DNA of 64,000 bases from Lachnospiraceae bacterium (GTDB lineage Bacteria; Bacillota; Clostridia; Lachnospirales; Lachnospiraceae): assembly GCA_030526195.1 (NCBI GenBank), contig JAUNDG010000005.1:51165-115164 (forward strand). Reading direction: 5' to 3'. Below, one piece after another: positions 18,464 through 26,397 of the stretch (positions within the stretch are counted from its first letter, which is position 1; every line of letters begins with the position of its first letter). Made by a program: the position numbers and the translations under genes. Below the pieces are notes generated by a model. That model had not been told where the DNA came from. It searched no databases and saw only the letters and a list, made by a program, of their open reading frames with translations.

Positions 18464-20644
18464 ATGGCAGATAGCCAAAATGCCCGGAAGATAAGAGAAC
18501 TGCTATCATTGAAACATGAAGGAATCTCCGTGGAGTACATAGAAAAAGAAAATCTCTGTCTGTATCAAATTGAAGAAGAAAAAAGAAGTTTATCTTTTGA
18601 AGAAATAGGCCCCTTAGTAGGGGCCTGTTTGTCTACGTTGATTTATATAGAAAAAGACGGGCTTCTGTATGGCAGAATAGGCCCGGATGAGTTTAAACAG
18701 ACTAAATGGCAAGGGGCGAAAGAGGTATTCATTAACAGGCATCCGAAAACTTTTTTGCCTGAACAGGTGTATTTGGCCAGAAAAGATCTGAGAGAAACAG
18801 GCTTTTTTTCTGTACCTGTTGTAGATGAATCAGGCAGACTGGTTGGTGAATGGAGAAGAGAGGATTCTCGTTATATACCGGATCATCTGTTAATCCAGCC
18901 GGGAAGTGAAGTCGCTAAAGCTTTTGCAAAAGCCTATCCGAGAATAGCTTTGGTTGAAACCGGTGATTGGCATTGTGCGTCTGAAAAACGTAAATCGCAT
19001 TGGGATAAATTGGAAAATCTGCTTCAGGGAATCGTCAGCAAAGTCGATCGTATCAGGTTTGATGAGATTCCGTCTTCTGAAGAAAAGTATGACCTGTTTA
19101 TATTCTATAATCATGATCAACTGCAGGCTTTTAAATGCCTGTGTTCAACGATAAAAAGGAACTTTTTTAAGTTTGGAAAGACAACTTGCCCGGAGGAACT
19201 GGGTGGCCTGGTTTGGGACCATTTAGAACAAAACCTTCGCGATACAATGCAGCAGGAAATCATACAAGGTCTTATGGACCGGGGAATCTATGTGGTGCTT
19301 TTCCGCGTCGCCTTGCAGGAGGGGCCATATTTAGATGAGATTTACGCACAGGAAAAAAAGAAGGCTGCATTGGGTCCTGCTCAAAAGGACAGGGAAAAAC
19401 TGGAGTGGTATTTGAAAGAATATTTTGCTGACCTGTATAGTGAAGAGTATGTCAGGGCCGTTCTGGGGCAAGAATACACCCATGTGCGCACAGGGGATTT
19501 GGTTAAACTTAAGGATGAAACCGGTAAGTATTACAATGTGGTCGATGGGGAACGCGTTACCGTAGGTCAGCCGGAGCATTATCAGCACACGGCCTATTTT
19601 TTTGGAAGATGTTTTGCGGCCGGGTGGCATACCGATGATGCCAATACGCTGCCGTCTTTGTTTCAGGCCGAGTGTCATACCAGACATTCACAGTGGCGCG
19701 TTGTGAACTGTGGCACTCTTTCGAAGGATTACTATGTTTATTATCGCATCTGTCATACAAAGTTTCGAAAAGGGGATATGGTTATTTTATTCGATGCATC
19801 ATGTCATCTTCACGGAAATCATGTGATCGATTTATTTCCCTGTTTTGAACGAGAGCATATCCCTGTTACCTGGATTTGGAATACCGCTATTCATGTGAAT
19901 CATAAAGTGAATGCTATCTGGGCAAAGACATTACATGATTCGATTCCGGAAAAGGCCTGGGGGTCAGAAGAGGCAAAAGATTATCACGATCGTGCCATAG
20001 TGCCGCTTACCGATTTGCTGCATCAGTATGAGACCAGGCTGTACATGGCAAGATATTTTGAAAATTACCGGCCGAGAGGAAAAGTGGGGGCCGTTGTCAT
20101 GAACTGCAACCCCTTTACAAATGGCCATCGCTATCTGGTGGAAAAAGCCTGCGCTTTGGTGGACGAGTTATTAGTTTTTGTCGTGGAAGAGGACAAGGCA
20201 CTTTTTTCCTTTAATGAAAGATTTTCCATGGTGAAAAAAGGCTGCCACGATCTGGCAAACGTTAGAGTGATTCCCAGCGGAAAGCAGATTTTATCTTTGA
20301 ATACCTTTCCGGCCTATTTTGTTAAAGAGGAAAGAGCGGACTTGGAAAATAGTGCAGAAAAGGATATTTCTTATTTTGCAAAAGTCATAGCGCCAAGGCT
20401 TTCTATATCCTGTCGGTTTGCCGGGGAAGAACCCAATGATCCTGTTACAATGGCCTATAATGATGCCATGAGAAGGATTTTGCCGGAAAATGGAATAGAA
20501 TTTATCGAAATCCCACGATTACTTCAAGCGGGAAAAAATGAGGTGATCAGTGCATCGTTTGTAAGGGAAAAACTGGAAAATGGTCGTTATGATGACATCA
20601 GGAATCTGGTGCCCAAAACGACACTTGAGGTGTTGGGACTCTGA
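18464..20644 (+). CDS. Three-part protein with C-terminal citrate-lyase-ligase-like nucleotidyltransferase domain
   Basis: 726 residues, markedly AT-richer than rlmD 7 bases upstream. Residues about 1-160 have a segment resembling a CBS or sensor half-domain (VPVVDESGRLVGEW). About 205-530 include an Rossmann-like YDLFIFYNHDQLQAF stretch and an SGNH-hydrolase-like block (YFFGRCFAAGWHTDDANTLP ... GDMVILFDAS). About 540-726 match the adenylyltransferase half of citrate lyase ligase CitC (MNCNPFTNGHRYLVEKA), with the HxGH-like nucleotide site as NGHRY. No citrate lyase genes are near. Similar fusions occur in surface-polysaccharide loci, and an RgpF-like gene follows. Precise function unknown; the weak ribosome site suggests coupling to rlmD translation. 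Confidence 0.6.
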   Translation: MADSQNARKIRELLSLKHEGISVEYIEKENLCLYQIEEEKRSLSFEEIGPLVGACLSTLIYIEKDGLLYGRIGPDEFKQTKWQGAKEVFINRHPKTFLPEQVYLARKDLRETGFFSVPVVDESGRLVGEWRREDSRYIPDHLLIQPGSEVAKAFAKAYPRIALVETGDWHCASEKRKSHWDKLENLLQGIVSKVDRIRFDEIPSSEEKYDLFIFYNHDQLQAFKCLCSTIKRNFFKFGKTTCPEELGGLVWDHLEQNLRDTMQQEIIQGLMDRGIYVVLFRVALQEGPYLDEIYAQEKKKAALGPAQKDREKLEWYLKEYFADLYSEEYVRAVLGQEYTHVRTGDLVKLKDETGKYYNVVDGERVTVGQPEHYQHTAYFFGRCFAAGWHTDDANTLPSLFQAECHTRHSQWRVVNCGTLSKDYYVYYRICHTKFRKGDMVILFDASCHLHGNHVIDLFPCFEREHIPVTWIWNTAIHVNHKVNAIWAKTLHDSIPEKAWGSEEAKDYHDRAIVPLTDLLHQYETRLYMARYFENYRPRGKVGAVVMNCNPFTNGHRYLVEKACALVDELLVFVVEEDKALFSFNERFSMVKKGCHDLANVRVIPSGKQILSLNTFPAYFVKEERADLENSAEKDISYFAKVIAPRLSISCRFAGEEPNDPVTMAYNDAMRRILPENGIEFIEIPRLLQAGKNEVISASFVREKLENGRYDDIRNLVPKTTLEVLGL

Positions 20645-20650
20645 GGGGTA

Positions 20651-20678
20651 GAAAAAAGGGGCTGATTACCAGCCCCTT
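20651..20678 (-). terminator. Intrinsic terminator of the zinc-finger small protein gene (minus strand)
   Basis: A 9-bp stem (AAGGGGCTG/CAGCCCCTT, loop ATTAC) is followed on the minus strand by a run of six T. It directly follows the small minus-strand gene and also separates it from the convergent plus-strand gene. Confidence 0.85.
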
Positions 20679-20687
20679 AATGGATCA

Positions 20688-20870
20688 TTATCCGACAACC
20701 ATATCCTTTGATGTGGTATTGCAGCCACTGCACACTTCAGCGAAAAGATTGTTGACTGTGCCGCAGTCCGGGCAAACCCAGGTTAAATCTCCGGCATCAT
20801 TTTTATTAAAAGCGCCGCCAACAGCTTTTTCGAGATCGTTATCGTTAAGTGCGTTATTTAATTCATTCAT
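20688..20870 (-). CDS. Small protein: double-glycine leader plus RanBP2-type zinc finger
   Basis: 60 residues with a good ribosome site (AGAGGTG) before the start and a terminator after the stop. Residues 1-19 look like a double-glycine export leader (LNDNDLEKAVGG, GG at 18-19). Residues 31-50 match the RanBP2-type zinc finger pattern W-x-C-x2-C-x3-N-x6-C-x2-C exactly (W31, C33, C36, N40, C47, C50). Double-glycine leaders are cut by C39-peptidase ABC exporters; none is in the window. The other leader-bearing protein here is the LysM protein at 28011-28316. Function unknown: an exported zinc peptide or a peptide natural-product precursor are both possible. Confidence 0.75.
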   Translation of the reverse strand: MNELNNALNDNDLEKAVGGAFNKNDAGDLTWVCPDCGTVNNLFAEVCSGCNTTSKDMVVG

Positions 20871-20950
20871 ATGATGACACCTCTTTCTAAAAAATATAAG
20901 ACTATATGAATACTATATAATAGAGCCAACGGTTTCGTAAAGTTGATTTT

Positions 20951-21003
20951 TGAACTGCAGCGAGCATTCCCCCGCTTCAAAGACGCAGAGTCTTAAGCGG
21001 AGT
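20951..21003 (+). repeat. Dispersed palindromic repeat, family A copy 1
   Basis: Begins GAACTGCAGCGAGCATTC and contains the nested inverted repeat CCCCCGCTT ... AAGCGG with an inner AAGAC/GTCTT stem. Other copies: 25081-25136 (reverse), 30796-30848, 60117-60170 and a partial one at 60351-60382. Confidence 0.8.
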
Positions 21004-21035
21004 CCGTTTTACGATTAAGAGAATAAGAGGAAACC

Positions 21036-22715
21036 ATGAAACGTCTGGGAATTTTTATTTTTTACGATAAAGATGGCATAGTGGATGATTATGTTATCTA
21101 TCTGTTAGATAAGATGAGGGAGTGCTGGGATGACCTTGTCATTATTTCCAATGGTTATTTAGAAGCAACTCAGTCAGATAGATTACGAGCGTTCACGGAC
21201 TTGCTGATCATGAGGGAAAACTGGGGCTTAGATGCCGGGGCGATCAGAGATTTTTTCCTGAATCAGTCTGTCGTTAAGCTCTCAGATTATGATGAATTAT
21301 TCTGGTTTAACGATACATGCTACGGACCATTTTTCTCAATGAAAAGCATCTTTGACGCTATGAGTGAAAGGGAAGACGTTCATTTCTGGGGCCTTATCGA
21401 CCAGATTAATTCAGATGTGATGCGTGAAAATGAATTCAAATATGCAAAATGGATTCAGACGTTTTTTGTTGCCGTCAAATCGAAAATGTTCTTAGCGGAT
21501 TGTTTCCTCGATTTCTGGAAAAATCTGGCATTTGAAGATGACTATCTGAGTGTTGTGACACACTATGAAATGCCCTTCACCGAATATTTTGAAAACCATG
21601 GCTTTCAATATGATGTCTTTTGTGACTACAAAAAATGGTTGTCACACAATAAACACGGGGTGAATTATTCGGTACATTTCCCCTATGAATTATTAACCGG
21701 CTTTCATTTTCCGTTACTGAAACGAAAGGCCTTTTCGCTTACCTTAAATAAGCTGTTGGTTCAGAATGACGGCAATGATATGGCCTTGTGTCTTGAGTAT
21801 ATCCGTGATCATACAGACTATCCCCTGGACTATATTTACAAAAACCTGAAACGTAAGTACAGTCAGACGGAATTAGAACACTGTCTGGGATTTAAATTTA
21901 TCGTTGATGCCCGTGATAATGGTGAGAACGATAACTACAGGATTTTTGCGTACATAGATAGCGATTACGAGGCCTCCTGTGCGATTGCTCACTTTAAGCT
22001 TGCCGGCATTGATCCCGGCAGAGTGAGCTTTATGGTCACCGGCGATAAGATGATGGCATTAATACAGGAGGCATTGCCGTCTTATGAAGTTGTACGCGCA
22101 GAGAAAATGACGTTTCTGGATTTCTTTTCTTTTGTGAGCGCTCAGCTGAAAACGGAAGACTATGCCTGTCTGATTTACAATAAAAAAAGCGGAAGTGAGC
22201 TGCCGAATGTTGATGGTGTCAGATATCGGAATACCTATTGGAATCTGGTGCAAAATGCTCATTACATCAATAATGTCATGGATGTCTTTAAGCGCAATCC
22301 CTGGATCGGCAAACTTGGCGCGGCTAAACATACATTATCGGCTGAAAAAACAGGGAAAGTTGATAGTGAAGAAAGAGCAAAGATAAACAAGCTCTGTGAT
22401 GACTTTGGGAAATATAAATACTGCGATGACTACAGATTTGAGAATTTTGACAGATGCGAGCTATCCATGTGGATAAAAGCAGACCTGCTTCAGGCTATTT
22501 CCGGAAAGCTGGTGACATTGCCAAAAGTTGACAGTCAGACTTTTGAATTGGCACTCTATTATATTATCCAGAATTATGACTGCTTTTCAGGGGTTGTCAT
22601 TCATGATCTTTTAGCCAAAAGGGAACTGACGAATACTCAGTTTTTTCATCAGTTAAGTACGCCTTTAAGTGTTAAGATGCTTGAAGAGGAGAGGGTAAAA
22701 AAGAAGTTCGTTTGA
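21036..22715 (+). CDS. RgpF-like (rhamnan synthesis F family) protein
   Basis: 559 residues, AT-rich like the gene two positions upstream. The first 250 residues match rhamnan-synthesis protein F (PF05045): LGIFIFYDKDGIVDDYVIYL, the RENWGLDAGAIRDFF segment and DELFWFNDTCYGPF, followed by the AKWIQTFFVAVKSKMF block. RgpF-like proteins act in rhamnose-containing surface polysaccharide synthesis. Residues about 290-559 are a second, less familiar region, possibly another transferase-like or helical domain. RBS AAGAGGAAACC precedes ATG 21036. No complete polysaccharide cluster surrounds it, so this is an isolated surface-glycan gene. Confidence 0.7.
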   Translation: MKRLGIFIFYDKDGIVDDYVIYLLDKMRECWDDLVIISNGYLEATQSDRLRAFTDLLIMRENWGLDAGAIRDFFLNQSVVKLSDYDELFWFNDTCYGPFFSMKSIFDAMSEREDVHFWGLIDQINSDVMRENEFKYAKWIQTFFVAVKSKMFLADCFLDFWKNLAFEDDYLSVVTHYEMPFTEYFENHGFQYDVFCDYKKWLSHNKHGVNYSVHFPYELLTGFHFPLLKRKAFSLTLNKLLVQNDGNDMALCLEYIRDHTDYPLDYIYKNLKRKYSQTELEHCLGFKFIVDARDNGENDNYRIFAYIDSDYEASCAIAHFKLAGIDPGRVSFMVTGDKMMALIQEALPSYEVVRAEKMTFLDFFSFVSAQLKTEDYACLIYNKKSGSELPNVDGVRYRNTYWNLVQNAHYINNVMDVFKRNPWIGKLGAAKHTLSAEKTGKVDSEERAKINKLCDDFGKYKYCDDYRFENFDRCELSMWIKADLLQAISGKLVTLPKVDSQTFELALYYIIQNYDCFSGVVIHDLLAKRELTNTQFFHQLSTPLSVKMLEEERVKKKFV

Positions 22716-22745
22716 ATTTAGGGCGCAGGATTGAGGTGCAAATGA

Positions 22746-23732
22746 TTGAAGACAAAGGATAAGGTTTTAGCATTATTACAAGACCGACAGGGGGACTTTA
22801 TGTCCGGTCAGGACATGGCATCAGCTTTGTTTGTCACGCGGGCAGCTGTCTGGAAGGCCATAAAAGCGTTGCAGGAGGCCGGTTATGCCATCGATGCCGT
22901 GACCAATAAGGGCTATCGTCTTCGTCAGATGCCGGATATTATCGATGAGGCACAACTTCAGGCATCGCTCATGGAGGCGGGGCTTCCGTTAACGGTGTAT
23001 CATTATCATGAGGTGACCTCCACAAATGACACCGCGCTTGAACTTGTGAAGCAACAGCATCGCCCGGTTCTGGTTCTGGCAGATGCCCAGTCAAAGGGGC
23101 GGGGCAGACGGGGGCGCGCCTTTTATTCTCCCGAAAACACAGGCCTTTATATGAGTCTGGCATTTGGCACGGAAAAGAGCGTCCGGGAGTTTCGCCATGT
23201 GACCGCTCTGGCGGCGCTGGCCACAGCACAGGCCGTTGATGATGTGGCCTTTGACGGTGCCGATACCACACAGATCAAATGGGTCAATGATATTTTCCTG
23301 AACGGGGCCAAGGTAGCCGGTATTCTGACCGAATGCCATGAGACCCTGGAGGATAACGAGACCTATATCGTGATCGGCATCGGTCTTAATGTTTATGCGC
23401 CGGAAAATGGCTTTCCGAAGGACTTAAAGACTATTGCCGGTGCCGTTTTTTCCGGAGGGAACCGAAAGGACGGTGACGTCAGAAGTCAGATCTGTCAGGC
23501 TATCCTCCGCTATCTCTATGATTTTATGGAACATGGGGCCGCCGATTGCCTTTCTGCCTACAGACGAAAATCCTTTGTCATCGGCAGTTATGTGAAGATC
23601 AATCTGTTTCAGGGCAGCTACAGGTATGCCTTTGTGGATGGGATCAATGACGATTATGAGCTGCTGGTGACCTATGATGATGGGCGTAAGGGCACACTGT
23701 GCACCGGCGAGGTGAGTGTGGTGAAATACTAA
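22746..23732 (+). CDS. birA: Bifunctional biotin--protein ligase / biotin operon repressor
   Basis: 328 residues from TTG 22746; GAGGTG at 22733-22738 is 7 bases upstream and no in-frame ATG fits better. An N-terminal winged helix-turn-helix (about 1-62, SALFVTRAAVWKAIKALQEAG) is joined to the ligase domain with the GRGRRGRAFYSP biotinyl-AMP loop (about 118-129), KWVNDIFL and a C-terminal SH3-like domain. It attaches biotin to carboxylases and, with biotinyl-AMP bound, represses biotin genes. Bio genes follow directly, separated by a terminator hairpin. Confidence 0.95.
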   Translation: MKTKDKVLALLQDRQGDFMSGQDMASALFVTRAAVWKAIKALQEAGYAIDAVTNKGYRLRQMPDIIDEAQLQASLMEAGLPLTVYHYHEVTSTNDTALELVKQQHRPVLVLADAQSKGRGRRGRAFYSPENTGLYMSLAFGTEKSVREFRHVTALAALATAQAVDDVAFDGADTTQIKWVNDIFLNGAKVAGILTECHETLEDNETYIVIGIGLNVYAPENGFPKDLKTIAGAVFSGGNRKDGDVRSQICQAILRYLYDFMEHGAADCLSAYRRKSFVIGSYVKINLFQGSYRYAFVDGINDDYELLVTYDDGRKGTLCTGEVSVVKY

Positions 23733-23734
23733 AA

Positions 23735-23743
23735 GGTTTACAA
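23735..23743 (+). promoter_or_regulatory. Possible BirA half-operator
   Basis: GGTTTACAA equals the right half of the known BirA consensus (TTGTAAACC-N14/15-GGTTTACAA). No left half lies at the expected distance, so this is weak. Confidence 0.2.
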
Positions 23744-23764
23744 TTGGACGAAAATAAGCAAAAA

Positions 23765-23806
23765 TCCGTTGACATTCTGGTGTAGAATGTCAACGGAATT
23801 TTTTTT
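23765..23806 (+). terminator. Hairpin with T-run between birA and bioY
   Basis: A perfect 14-bp stem (TCCGTTGACATTCT and its complement) with loop GGTGT is followed by eight T, ending 5 bases before the bioY ribosome site AAGGAG. It reads as a terminator for birA, but its position in the bioY leader also suits attenuation, and the outer GTTGAC/GTCAAC arms resemble a degenerate BirA dyad. Confidence 0.8.
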
Positions 23807-23823
23807 AAGGAGATAGTCATATC

Positions 23824-24369
23824 ATGAAATCAAGACGTGTGGCCTATTGTGGTCTGTTTGTGGCACTGATCATTGTTGGAGCTTTTATCAAAGTACCGGT
23901 GCCGGTTGTGCCCTTCACCCTTCAGTTTCTCTTTACCATGCTGGCCGGGCTTTTGCTGGGCCCGCGCCTGGGCGCTTTGAGCGTGACGATTTATATGGTC
24001 CTGGGTCTCATCGGTTTTCCGGTTTTTGCGGAGGGCGGCGGTCCCGGGTATCTTCTGAAGCCGAGCTTTGGTTATATCATCGGCTTTATCATCGGCTGTT
24101 ACCTGACCGGGTATATCGTGGAGCACCTGAAGACCAGAAGCTATGCTAAGATCGTGCTGGCGAATCTGGCCGGCTTAGGTGTGGTCTACCTGGTGGGGAT
24201 GGTTTACTATTTTGTGATTTCAAATTGGGTGATCCATACGCCGATCGGCCTCTGGCCCTTATTCTTATATTGTTTTCTTCTGGCTGTGCCCGGGGATATC
24301 CTGCTGTGCTTCCTGGGGGGCGGCCTGGCTGTGCGATTGATCCCGGTGCTCAGAAAACTGGAGGCCTGA
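23824..24369 (+). CDS. bioY: Biotin transporter substrate-binding subunit BioY
   Basis: 181 residues, six predicted membrane helices. The N-terminal ALIIVGAFIKVPVPVVPFTLQ-like segment, GLLLGPRLGALSVTIYMVLGLIG and the GFIIGCYLTGYIVE helix are typical of BioY, the S component of ECF-type biotin uptake. No ECF ATPase genes (ecfA, ecfT) are adjacent, so it would work alone or with a shared module elsewhere. bioD starts 2 bases after its stop. Confidence 0.95.
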   Translation: MKSRRVAYCGLFVALIIVGAFIKVPVPVVPFTLQFLFTMLAGLLLGPRLGALSVTIYMVLGLIGFPVFAEGGGPGYLLKPSFGYIIGFIIGCYLTGYIVEHLKTRSYAKIVLANLAGLGVVYLVGMVYYFVISNWVIHTPIGLWPLFLYCFLLAVPGDILLCFLGGGLAVRLIPVLRKLEA

Positions 24370-24370
24370 C

Positions 24371-25051
24371 ATGGGAAAAGCATTATTTGTGACAGGCACA
24401 GGGACCGACGTGGGGAAAACCTTCGTGACAGGTCTTATCGTGAAAAAACTGACGGAAGCGGGCCTGGCGGCCGGGTATTACAAAGCGGCCATGAGCGGTA
24501 ATGTGAAAGATGATAATGGGCAACTTATCCCGGGGGATGCGGTCTGGGTAAAGGAGGCCGCGGGGCTGGCGCAGCCGACGGAGGCCATGTGTCCCTACGT
24601 TTATGAAATGGCGGTGTCGCCCCACCTGGCGGCACGACTGGAGCATAAGCCCATCAGCCCGGAGGTGATAGCGGATGCCTATCAGAAGGTGCTGGATCGC
24701 TATGATTATGTGACGGTCGAGGGCATCGGTGGGATCCTGTGTCCCATTGCCTTTGATGAGCATAAGCTCTGGCTTGAGGATGTCGTGAAAATGCTGGGTC
24801 TTTCCTCAGTGATCGTGGCCGATGCGGGCCTTGGCACCATCAACAGTGTGGGTCTGACCTGTGCGTATATGAAAATGAAGCATTTGCCGGTTAAAGGCAT
24901 CATTTTCAATAACTGGACCGGTGGTGCGATGCAGGAGGATAACCTGAAAATGTGTGAAGCCCTGACCGGCGTTAAGGTCATCGCCAGGGTGGCCCCGGGG
25001 GATGACACGCTGGCGATCGACACAGAAACCTTGCTTAAGTTGTATGAATGA
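24371..25051 (+). CDS. bioD: Dethiobiotin synthetase
   Basis: 226 residues. The P-loop GTGTDVGKT (8-16) is at the N terminus, followed by YYKAAMSG, the VEGIGGILCPI block and the nucleotide-specificity region IIFNNWTGG. BioD closes the ureido ring of dethiobiotin from DAPA, CO2 and ATP. It is translationally linked to bioY (2-base gap). A family A repeat in reverse orientation separates it from bioA. Confidence 0.95.
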   Translation: MGKALFVTGTGTDVGKTFVTGLIVKKLTEAGLAAGYYKAAMSGNVKDDNGQLIPGDAVWVKEAAGLAQPTEAMCPYVYEMAVSPHLAARLEHKPISPEVIADAYQKVLDRYDYVTVEGIGGILCPIAFDEHKLWLEDVVKMLGLSSVIVADAGLGTINSVGLTCAYMKMKHLPVKGIIFNNWTGGAMQEDNLKMCEALTGVKVIARVAPGDDTLAIDTETLLKLYE

Positions 25052-25066
25052 GTCGCGTGGTGTGGT

Positions 25067-25136
25067 GTTAAGCGGACACTCGCTTAAGACGCTGCGGCGT
25101 CTTTGGCGTGGGAGAATGCCCGTTGCAGTTCAAAGA
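25067..25136 (-). repeat. Dispersed palindromic repeats: reverse family A copy joined to a family B half-element
   Basis: 25081-25136, read on the minus strand, begins TTTGAACTGCAACGGGCATT and ends GTCTTAAGCG, matching the family A copies at 20951, 30796 and 60117. The adjoining AAGCGGACACTCGCTTA at 25070-25086 matches the arm of family B. It fills most of the bioD-bioA gap. Confidence 0.75.
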
Positions 25137-25192
25137 TACAGCGACTTTAGTGCGGGGCGCACATGAGCATTTTGTAACAGAGGAGAAAATGA

Positions 25193-26392
25193 ATGATCTG
25201 GTATCCCTATGAACAAATGAAGACCATGAAAGAACCCTACAAAATAATTGATGCCGAGGGGGTTTATCTCTATACGGAGGACAAGAAGCTGATCGACAGC
25301 ATTTCCTCCTGGTGGAGTGTGATCCATGGTTATAAAAACCCGGCCATCACACAGGCCATCAGGGATCAGGCCGATCACTTTTCCCACGTGATGCTGGGCG
25401 GTCTGACCCACGATCCGGTGGAAAAACTGTCCCGCAAGCTGGCGGAGTGGCTGCCCGGCGATCTGGATTATTGTTTTTTCTCAGATTCCGGCAGTGTGGC
25501 GGTGGAGGTGGCCCTGAAAATGGCACTCCAGTATTATGTCAACAAAGGCGACATGAAGCGCACGAAGCTTCTGAGTCTGACGCATGCCTATCACGGCGAC
25601 ACCTTCAAGACCATGGAGGCGGGGGATGATGAGGATTATCATTTCATCCTTGAGGCCTATGGTGAGAGTCAGCATGTTCGCCATATTCCGCCCACCATCG
25701 AGGCTTTGGAGGCGGCCTTCGCGCAGGATCATGAGGTATTGAATGCCTTCATCGTGGAGCCGCTCCTTCAGGGGGCCGGCGGCATGCGGATGTATGACAT
25801 CAGTTTTCTGAAAAGGGCCCGGGAACTGTGCGACCGATATGGCGTTCTGCTCATATTTGATGAGGTGGCCACGGGCTTTGGCCGCACCGGTCACCGATTC
25901 GTGGCGGATGTTGTATTGCCGGATATCCTCGTCTTGGGGAAGGCCCTCACCGGCGGTCATATCGGCCATGCGGTCACAGTGGCCAATCATAAAGTTTATC
26001 AGGGCTTTTACAGCGATGATCCCGCCCATGCCCTCATGCACGGCCCCACCTTTATGGGCAATGCCCTGGCCTGTCGTGCGGCATTAGCCTCTATAGAATT
26101 ATTTGAAAATGGGGATTATCTCTCAAAGATCAGGCACATTGAAGCGGTGACACGACGTGAACTGGAGGGCTTCACCTCGCCCCTGATCAAGGACATCCGC
26201 ATCATGGGCGGCTGTGCCTGCATCGAAGTCTACGATGCCGACGTGCTGAAAGGCTTTCAGGCCTTCGCCTATGAAAGAGGGGTCTTCGCAAGACCATTTT
26301 TGACATATATGTACACAATGGTGCCCTATATCATCAGCGATGATGAGCTGATCACGATTTATGACACTATGAAAGCCTGGTTCAGGAGGTAA
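25193..26392 (+). CDS. bioA: Adenosylmethionine-8-amino-7-oxononanoate aminotransferase
   Basis: 399 residues of a class III PLP aminotransferase. BioA-specific features are the N-terminal WYPYEQMK and SSWWSVIHGY segments; the PLP lysine is about K250 in LGKALTGGHIG, and FDEVATGFGRTG lies before it. It converts KAPA to DAPA with SAM as amino donor. GAGGAGAAAATGA precedes ATG 25193. It is followed 5 bases later by bioB. Confidence 0.95.
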   Translation: MIWYPYEQMKTMKEPYKIIDAEGVYLYTEDKKLIDSISSWWSVIHGYKNPAITQAIRDQADHFSHVMLGGLTHDPVEKLSRKLAEWLPGDLDYCFFSDSGSVAVEVALKMALQYYVNKGDMKRTKLLSLTHAYHGDTFKTMEAGDDEDYHFILEAYGESQHVRHIPPTIEALEAAFAQDHEVLNAFIVEPLLQGAGGMRMYDISFLKRARELCDRYGVLLIFDEVATGFGRTGHRFVADVVLPDILVLGKALTGGHIGHAVTVANHKVYQGFYSDDPAHALMHGPTFMGNALACRAALASIELFENGDYLSKIRHIEAVTRRELEGFTSPLIKDIRIMGGCACIEVYDADVLKGFQAFAYERGVFARPFLTYMYTMVPYIISDDELITIYDTMKAWFRR

Positions 26393-26397
26393 ATAAA

